From Oscillospiraceae bacterium (GTDB taxonomy: Bacteria > Bacillota > Clostridia > Oscillospirales > Acutalibacteraceae), in NCBI GenBank assembly GCA_031267335.1, contig JAIRZH010000124.1, positions 1 to 9,784 on the forward strand: a stretch of 9,784 nt of DNA, in the 5' to 3' direction. A model generated the notes under the pieces. That model worked only from the letters and a program-made list of their open reading frames with translations, did no database searches and was not told the DNA's origin. The translations under genes and the position numbers were made by a program. Positions 5,694-9,784 of the stretch are shown here, piece by piece (the stretch's first letter is position 1; each line of letters opens with the position of its first letter).

Positions 5694-7553
5694 TTGTGTG
5701 GAATTTGCGGATTTTTAGGTAAAATTGAAAATAAAATCGATGTAATTAAAAAAATGACAGACGTTATTAAGCATCGTGGCCCTGATGATGTTAATTTTTT
5801 TACCGATAGTTATGCTTCTATGGGTTTTAGACGTTTAAGCATCATAGATTTAAATTCAGGCGGCCAGCCAATATATAACGAAGATAAAAATTTGGTTCTT
5901 ACTTTTAATGGTGAAATTTATAATTATATTGAACTACGTGAAATTTTAAAATCTAAAGGCCATGAGTTTTATACACAAACAGATTCAGAAGTTATTGTTC
6001 ATGGTTTTGAAGAATGGGGCGAAGAAGTTTCATCACATTTACGTGGTATGTTTGCTTTTGCAATTTGGAATTGTAATAAAAAAACGTTATTTTTATCAAG
6101 GGATTTTTTTGGAATAAAACCGCTAAATTACAGCATTTTTGAAAAAAAATTTATTTATGGTTCTGAAATAAAAAGTATTTTAGAATTTACTGATTTTAAA
6201 AAAGAATTAAATCTTAATGCTTTAGACAAATATTTATCATTTCAATATGTTCCTGGAAATGAAACTTTTTTTAAAAATATTTTTTGTCTACCGCCAGGGC
6301 ATTCTATGATGGTAGAATTTGAAAATATTTTAAGTTTTAATATAAAAAAATATTTTGAGCCAAAATTTAATCCTGATGAAGATTTAACTTTGAAAAATGC
6401 GTCCGAACAAATTGAAGAAATTTTCGAAGAATCCGTTGATTCACACAGAATTAGTGACGTAGAAGTTGGGTGTTTTCTTTCGAGTGGCATCGATTCTAGT
6501 TTGGTAGCTTCATATTTCGAAGGCCAAAAATCTTTTACTGTCGGGTTTTCTGAAAGTGAAAAGTACAATGAAATTTCTTGGGCAACCAAATTTTCTGAAT
6601 TCGCAAAAATTAAAAATTTTAACCATGTAATTTCGCCCGAAGAATATTGGGAATCAATCGAAACTGTTATGTATTTTATGGATCAGCCATTAGCAGATCC
6701 ATCTTGCATTGCTCTTTATTTTGTTTGTAAACTCGCCAAAGAACATGTTAAAGTAGTTCTTTCCGGTGAAGGCGCAGATGAGTTATTTGGTGGATACCCA
6801 GTTTATAATCAACCAAGAGTATTTAGCCTTTATCAAAAAATTTTTCCGCAAAGTATACGAAGTTTGTTTGCAAATTTCGTGAAGAAAATTCCGTTTTCAT
6901 TTAAAGGACGCGGGTTTTTAATTCGTGGCGAAAATAAAATTGAAGATAAATTTATAGGTAATGCATTTATATTTTCAAAAGATGAAAAACAAAAAATTTT
7001 AAAGAATAGCGATCTTGCGAGTGACCCATTAGAAATAACTAAAGAATTTTATAAAAAAGCTAGTTTGCTAGACGATGTAACTAAAATGCAATTTTTGGAT
7101 GTTAATTTATGGATGGTTGGCGATATTTTGCTCAAAGCCGATCGTATGAGTATGGCCAATTCTATTGAGCTTCGTGTGCCGTTTTTAGATACTAAGGTTT
7201 TTGAAATTGCATCGCGTTTGCCTCCTAAATTAAAAGTTACAAGGAAAAATACTAAATTCGCTCTGCGCGCAGCGGCTTCGAAACGTTTGCCGCATGCTAC
7301 AGCCGAAAAACAAAAATTAGGGTTTCCGGTTCCGATTCGCGTCTGGTTAAGGCAAAAAAAATATTACGATATAGTTTTATCGGCATTTGAATCACAAACA
7401 GCTAAACAATTTTTTAATATTGATTATTTACGCAAGATTTTGGAGGAACACTACAATAAAAAATGGGATTTAAGCCGTAAAATTTGGGCTATTTATATTT
7501 TTATAGTATGGTATGATATATATTTTAAGGGTCCGTGTTCGTATAGGGACTAA
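5694..7553 (+). CDS. asnB: Asparagine synthetase, glutamine-hydrolysing
   Basis: AsnB makes L-asparagine from L-aspartate, ATP and the amide of glutamine, in the cytoplasm. The TTG start is fixed because Cys2 (MCGICG) must become the N-terminal nucleophile of the class II glutaminase domain; AAGGA lies 7 bases upstream. The glutaminase domain (about 2-200) has HRGPDD at 27-32, FRRLSIIDL at 45-53 and FNGEIYNY at 71-78. The synthetase domain has the ATP pyrophosphatase loop SSGIDSS at 263-269, SGEGADELFGGY at 357-368, and later LKADRMSMANSIELRVPFLD, cut here at 20 residues. At 619 residues it matches the AsnB family and nothing is missing. It follows the DUF1810 gene by 36 bases. Some relatives amidate cell-wall or peptide substrates, but without such neighbours plain asparagine synthesis is the best call. 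Confidence 0.96.
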   Translation: MCGICGFLGKIENKIDVIKKMTDVIKHRGPDDVNFFTDSYASMGFRRLSIIDLNSGGQPIYNEDKNLVLTFNGEIYNYIELREILKSKGHEFYTQTDSEVIVHGFEEWGEEVSSHLRGMFAFAIWNCNKKTLFLSRDFFGIKPLNYSIFEKKFIYGSEIKSILEFTDFKKELNLNALDKYLSFQYVPGNETFFKNIFCLPPGHSMMVEFENILSFNIKKYFEPKFNPDEDLTLKNASEQIEEIFEESVDSHRISDVEVGCFLSSGIDSSLVASYFEGQKSFTVGFSESEKYNEISWATKFSEFAKIKNFNHVISPEEYWESIETVMYFMDQPLADPSCIALYFVCKLAKEHVKVVLSGEGADELFGGYPVYNQPRVFSLYQKIFPQSIRSLFANFVKKIPFSFKGRGFLIRGENKIEDKFIGNAFIFSKDEKQKILKNSDLASDPLEITKEFYKKASLLDDVTKMQFLDVNLWMVGDILLKADRMSMANSIELRVPFLDTKVFEIASRLPPKLKVTRKNTKFALRAAASKRLPHATAEKQKLGFPVPIRVWLRQKKYYDIVLSAFESQTAKQFFNIDYLRKILEEHYNKKWDLSRKIWAIYIFIVWYDIYFKGPCSYRD

Positions 7554-7698
7554 ATTTTGGATAAACTTTATTTAGTATAAAGATTGTTTGGCTTGTGCTA
7601 AATAATTATATCTGTTGTATTCTAAAAACTTGCGGGTTCTTAAAGGCAAAAAAATCATTGAATATTTAAATTTTTAATTTAAAAGGGGTTTTTCGGTT

Positions 7699-7857
7699 AT
7701 GTGCAAAAGAAGAAATTCTTGTTCGGCGATAATTTGTTTTTTAGGTATATTAGTATTTATTTTTTCAATTATGTTAGCTATTTTTTTAATTTTTGATCAT
7801 AAAAAGAAAAAAGAAGATAAAGATTTAGAAAATTACCTTGAAAATTCTATTCAGTAA
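7699..7857 (+). CDS. Small single-pass membrane protein (52 residues)
   Basis: The ATG is preceded by AAAAGGGG with a 10-base gap, a good ribosome binding site. The product has a short basic, cysteine-containing start (MCKRRNSCSA), one hydrophobic helix at about 11-33, and a highly charged tail beginning HKKKKEDKD. That charge pattern predicts a single membrane span. I do not recognise a family, and proteins this small and AT-rich are hard to place. It lies 145 bases after asnB with an AT-rich 7-bp palindrome (7665-7683) just before the ribosome binding site. An 11-bp inverted repeat (7809-7819 with 7866-7876) spans its 3' end. The start site, length and composition favour a real gene, but a chance ORF is not excluded. 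Confidence 0.6.
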   Translation: MCKRRNSCSAIICFLGILVFIFSIMLAIFLIFDHKKKKEDKDLENYLENSIQ

Positions 7858-7979
7858 TAAAAAAATATCTTCTTTTCTATAATTTTTAGTATTTTTATTC
7901 AAAAGAATTTTTGCTAAATTTTATAAAAATTGTTTGAAAATATGTATTTTAACTTACTGAAGGCAAATTTTTAAAAATT

Positions 7980-8006
7980 AAAAGCCACTTGAAAATTGGC
8001 TTTTTT
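7980..8006 (+). terminator. Intrinsic terminator immediately before the tRNA gene
   Basis: The stem AAAAGCCA/TGGCTTTT is a perfect 8 bp around a 9-base loop, followed by a T-run ending at 8006. It would end the transcript of the small membrane protein gene. The tRNA starts at the very next base, so there is no room for a promoter between them. Confidence 0.75.
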
Positions 8007-8082
8007 GGGGGTATAGCTCAGTTGGTAGAGCACTTGAATGGCATTCAAGGGGTCAGCGGTTCGAGCCCGCTTATCTCCACCA
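8007..8082 (+). tRNA. tRNA-Ala, anticodon GGC
   Basis: The 76-base gene folds as a complete cloverleaf. The acceptor stem GGGGGTA pairs with TATCTCC, and the G3:U70 wobble, the alanine identity element, is present. The D-arm is GCTC-AGTTGGTA-GAGC. The anticodon stem CTTGA/TCAAG encloses loop ATGGCAT with anticodon GGC, reading GCC and GCU codons. The T-arm is AGCGG-TTCGAGC-CCGCT. CCA is encoded at the 3' end. It is preceded directly by a terminator and followed by its own. A tyrosine recombinase relic lies about 130 bases downstream, and tRNA genes are common integration targets for such enzymes. Confidence 0.97.
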
Positions 8083-8085
8083 AGC

Positions 8086-8128
8086 AAAATCACTTGAATC
8101 CGCAGTTTCGGTGGTTTTTATTTTTTTG
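8086..8128 (+). terminator. Intrinsic terminator of the tRNA-Ala gene
   Basis: AAAATCAC (8086-8093) pairs with GTGGTTTT (8111-8118), with one G-U pair. A short CCG/CGG stem can form inside the 17-base loop. The T-rich tail extends to 8128. It starts 4 bases after the tRNA CCA end, as expected for a single-gene tRNA transcript. Confidence 0.75.
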
Positions 8129-8213
8129 TCAAATATGAATTTTGAAGAAATTACACTAAAATTACACGATATAATTAAACGAAATTATCTTGCTATAGAT
8201 AAAAACTTGCCAC

Positions 8214-8536
8214 TTAAATTTTTTCGCCAATTCTTTTTTCCATCTCTTGAATATGGATATAAATTTCTTAAGTAGTCTGAACATTTGAGTGACCTAGCCA
8301 TATTTTGACGTTTTCAGCTATCCATCCTTTTTTTTATACAGCGAGCTGGTACAACTGTGCCTTAAATCATGAATCTGAATCTGAAGTAAACCGATTTCTT
8401 TTAAAAGAATTCCAAATGGTTTTCTCATATAATCTGGTCTAAAAGACTTTCCACCTTCATGTTTTAAAATATAATAATTGCCATCATAACAATTATCAAA
8501 AATCTTTCTTTGCGATTTCTGTAATGTGGAACTTGT
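8214..8536 (-). pseudogene. Tyrosine recombinase (phage-type integrase), C-terminal relic
   Basis: Read on the minus strand, two overlapping frames give the last 105 or so residues of a clostridial-type integrase. The first (about 8536 to 8330) contains LQKSQRKIFDNCYDGNYY, then SFRPDYM, and the catalytic motif IHDLRHS. The second (about 8330 to 8214) contains GWIAENVKIWLGHS with the second catalytic histidine, and EIY with the nucleophilic tyrosine. The frame changes in a run of eight T (8328-8335); six would restore it. A TAA (8268-8270) replaces a residue between TT and EIY. The N-terminal two thirds are missing: upstream of 8536 the frame is closed and no related sequence is seen. The enzyme is therefore dead. 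Its 3' end points at the nearby tRNA-Ala gene, consistent with an old integration there, though no attachment-site duplicate is visible. Confidence 0.9.
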
Positions 8537-8561
8537 TTAATATAGTTTAATATAGTACTAT
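8533..8561 (+). promoter_or_regulatory. Candidate promoter of the DUF6483/GyrI-like pseudogene
   Basis: TTGTTT (8533-8538) and TACTAT (8556-8561) are separated by exactly 17 bases. The spacer contains a tandem duplication of a 10-base unit (TATAGTTTAA). The spacing is ideal but both hexamers are imperfect. It also starts within the 5' edge of the integrase relic. Confidence 0.3.
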
Positions 8562-8607
8562 TTGATAGCTAAAATTTAAAGTAAAAACACAAAGGACAGT
8601 GAGATTA

Positions 8608-9414
8608 ATGTATGGAAGAAAGCAAGATTGGATGGAACGGCAAATTGAAGCAATTGGCAGAAGTTTAGCTGCCATCTTGTTTGGCAAAGACAAATTGCCC
8701 AGTATAGTTGAAAAATTAGACGATGCGCAAGTGGCTACAAATGTTGAACTTAATTTGTTTAACATACAGATCGATATATGCATAAAATCCGACCAAATTA
8801 AAAAAATGGAAAAATTAATATTCGAAACAATAAACAGCAACAAATCTTGGAAAAATCTAATTTTTGCGCTAACATTTTATAACAAAGTTATGGAAATCGA
8901 TAAAAACAAGCTAAAGAAAAATGGCTTGTCTACTGAAGAAATTAAATCAAGTATACAAAAATTAAGAACAATATTCGAAAAGAACGGAAATCAAATTATG
9001 GACTACGAAATTGTAAATGTTCAAGAAAAAACTTTGATAAGTTTAAAGCCATCAAAAGTTTTAAATAGCGACCCCGAAATCTCAAATAAAATTAAGTCAA
9101 TTTGAAAAACTTTTTTAGAAAACAATTCTCAGATTGAAATTAAAACTAAAGGCAAGCCGATTTTCACATAATCCGATTACGAAAACAATGAAAAAGGCTT
9201 TTACAACGCATCGATAGGATTCGAAACTTCAAAAAACACAAATGTTCCTGAAAGTTGGATTGCAAAAACAATTCCTGCCAGAAAATACACTAAATTCACC
9301 ATAAACGGCAATATGTCCGAATCAGCTTATAAGTTCTGGCAAAATCTATGGCAAATAGATTTGCCAAGAAAATTTGTTTGCGATTTTGAAGAATGCGAAA
9401 ACATGGACATGTAA
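8608..9414 (+). pseudogene. DUF6483-like / GyrI-like effector-binding fusion, interrupted by two stop codons
   Basis: One reading frame runs from the ATG at 8608 (a GTG at 8599 is too close to the AAAGGAC site) to TAA at 9412, broken by TGA (9103-9105) and TAA (9169-9171). The first 125 or so codons resemble DUF6483 proteins: a DWMERQIEAIGRSLAAILFGKD start, shortened here to its key residues DWM, RQIE and LFGKD, a helical middle, and an EEIKSSIQKL end. From Met at 8998 the frame reads MDYEIVNVQEKT, and after both stops continues with YNASIGFE, VPESWIAKTIPARKYTKF, FWQNLWQIDLPRKF and DFEEC, all typical of GyrI-like/AraC effector-binding domains. The TGA stands at a usual Trp and the TAA at a usual Tyr. 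The end lacks the last beta strand of the family. As written, ribosomes would make only the first 165 residues, so the DUF6483 half could still function. Confidence 0.8.
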
Positions 9415-9565
9415 AGAGGAAAGGTTTCATAGTGTGCTAGGCTAACAAATGTGTCAAATACGCCAATTTTTGTCCCCATTCATTTAAACACTTTTTTAAA
9501 CCTTAATTTTAATTCCATTTTTAAAGGTGAAGGTTGAAGTCCTGTTGCCCAAAACTGTAATATTT
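9415..9565. other. Spacer between converging genes
   Basis: No gene is recognised in these 151 bases. On the minus strand two frames carry short plausible stretches (for example EWGQKLAYLTHLLA), but both are broken by stops and I cannot match them to a family. The stretch may be debris of another decayed gene or a dispersed repeat. Confidence 0.4.
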
Positions 9566-9784
9566 TCAATTTTCGCTTTGATTTTGCTCTATAGGTTCTT
9601 CATATTGTCGAATTGAATTTTCAGCCACTTCGATTCGTTGTTTGAACCGTTCATATATAATTTTTATTTGATTTTCTAATTTTTCGACTTGTTGTTCTAA
9701 TTGTTTTTGACCTTCTTGCTGTTGTTCTAGATTTTTTGTTTGATTTTTGATTTGTTCGTTTAATTTTTCGACTTCTTGTTCTAG
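9566..9784 (-). CDS. Coiled-coil protein, C-terminal part (runs off the window)
   Basis: An open frame enters from the right edge and stops at TGA (9566-9568), giving the last 72 residues. The part seen is extremely rich in Glu, Gln, Lys and Asn, with heptads such as LEQQVEKLENQIK, predicting a long coiled coil. It ends in a hydrophilic tail (EEPIEQNQSEN). The coding DNA repeats itself: 9677-9699 and 9761-9783 differ at one base and are 84 bases (28 residues, four heptads) apart, so the coil seems to have grown by duplication. No start codon, domain or signal is inside the window, so the function is unknown. Candidates include structural, SMC-like or surface proteins, none supported. Confidence 0.7.
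   Translation of the reverse strand, partial: LEQEVEKLNEQIKNQTKNLEQQQEGQKQLEQQVEKLENQIKIIYERFKQRIEVAENSIRQYEEPIEQNQSEN
9677..9783 (-). repeat. 84-bp-period direct repeat in the coiled-coil coding region
   Basis: A 23-base unit at 9677-9699 recurs at 9761-9783 with one difference, encoding LEQ-VEKL on the minus strand. A third, partial unit (TTGTTGTTCTAG-like) lies at about 9719-9730. The spacing is a whole number of heptads, so the repeat preserves the coiled coil and may vary in copy number. Confidence 0.65.

Noticed and set aside
6242..6589. Open frame on the minus strand inside asnB
   Set aside because: It lies opposite conserved asparagine synthetase motifs and has no independent support.
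8031..8099. CACTTGAAT in the tRNA anticodon arm and again 60 bases later as an attachment-site duplication
   Set aside because: The match is only nine bases and the second copy lies in the tRNA terminator loop, so chance or local sequence bias explains it better than an integrase target duplication.
8135..8272. 45-codon open frame on the plus strand (MNFEEITLKLHDIIKR start)
   Set aside because: It has no ribosome binding site and its second half is antisense to the integrase relic, so it is probably chance or remnant DNA.
8547..8843. Open frame on the minus strand opposite the DUF6483-like domain
   Set aside because: The plus strand carries family features and a ribosome binding site; this frame has neither.
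9103..9105. Use of a genetic code in which TGA means Trp
   Set aside because: Intact genes use TGG for Trp throughout, the ATPase gene and the coiled-coil gene end in TGA, and the interrupted gene also carries a TAA.
1..9784. CRISPR array, toxin-antitoxin pair, phage structural genes or an rRNA
   Set aside because: No regularly spaced repeats with unique spacers, no recognisable toxin or antitoxin motif, and no structured RNA other than the tRNA was found.

Overview
The window is a very AT-rich stretch of bacterial chromosome, by eye around 30% G+C or less. It has normally coding metabolic genes, long AT-rich spacers and several visibly decayed genes. The best taxonomic guess is a low-GC Clostridia-type Firmicute (Bacillota) with an eroding, possibly host-associated genome. 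This rests on the family resemblance of the substrate-binding protein, a DUF6483-like domain and a clostridial-type integrase relic. The genus cannot be read from the sequence, and an insect or protist symbiont is only a guess.

Layout. Positions 126-2686 (minus strand) hold a tight three-gene ABC importer operon of the NitT/TauT superfamily: substrate-binding protein, ATPase, permease. A 619-base spacer (2687-3305) follows. It contains a 162-bp palindromic, MITE-like element (2760-2921) and one copy of an 85-bp repeat whose other copy lies at 3-87. Next on the plus strand is lysA, diaminopimelate decarboxylase (3306-4529), then a second, decayed copy of the palindromic element. A DUF1810-domain protein follows (4791-5657, probably initiated 36 bases upstream), carrying an N-terminal export signal and a second hydrophobic segment. 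Then come asnB, glutamine-hydrolysing asparagine synthetase (5694-7553), and a 52-residue single-pass membrane protein (7699-7857). A hairpin terminator abuts a tRNA-Ala(GGC) gene (8007-8082), which has its own terminator.

From about 8200 onward the DNA looks like a decayed accessory region. There is the C-terminal third of a tyrosine recombinase (8214-8536, minus strand), broken by one frameshift and one stop. A DUF6483-like domain is fused in frame to a GyrI-like effector-binding domain (8608-9414, plus strand), interrupted by two nonsense codons. The C-terminal 72 codons of a glutamine- and lysine-rich coiled-coil protein run off the right edge (minus strand).

How they fit together. lysA and asnB are last-step genes for lysine and asparagine, so this cell appears to make these amino acids. 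The importer brings in an unidentified small molecule. The integrase relic beside a tRNA gene suggests an old integration event whose cargo may include the broken regulator-like gene. The most unusual intact gene is the exported or membrane-anchored DUF1810 protein, because this family is normally a small soluble cytoplasmic protein.
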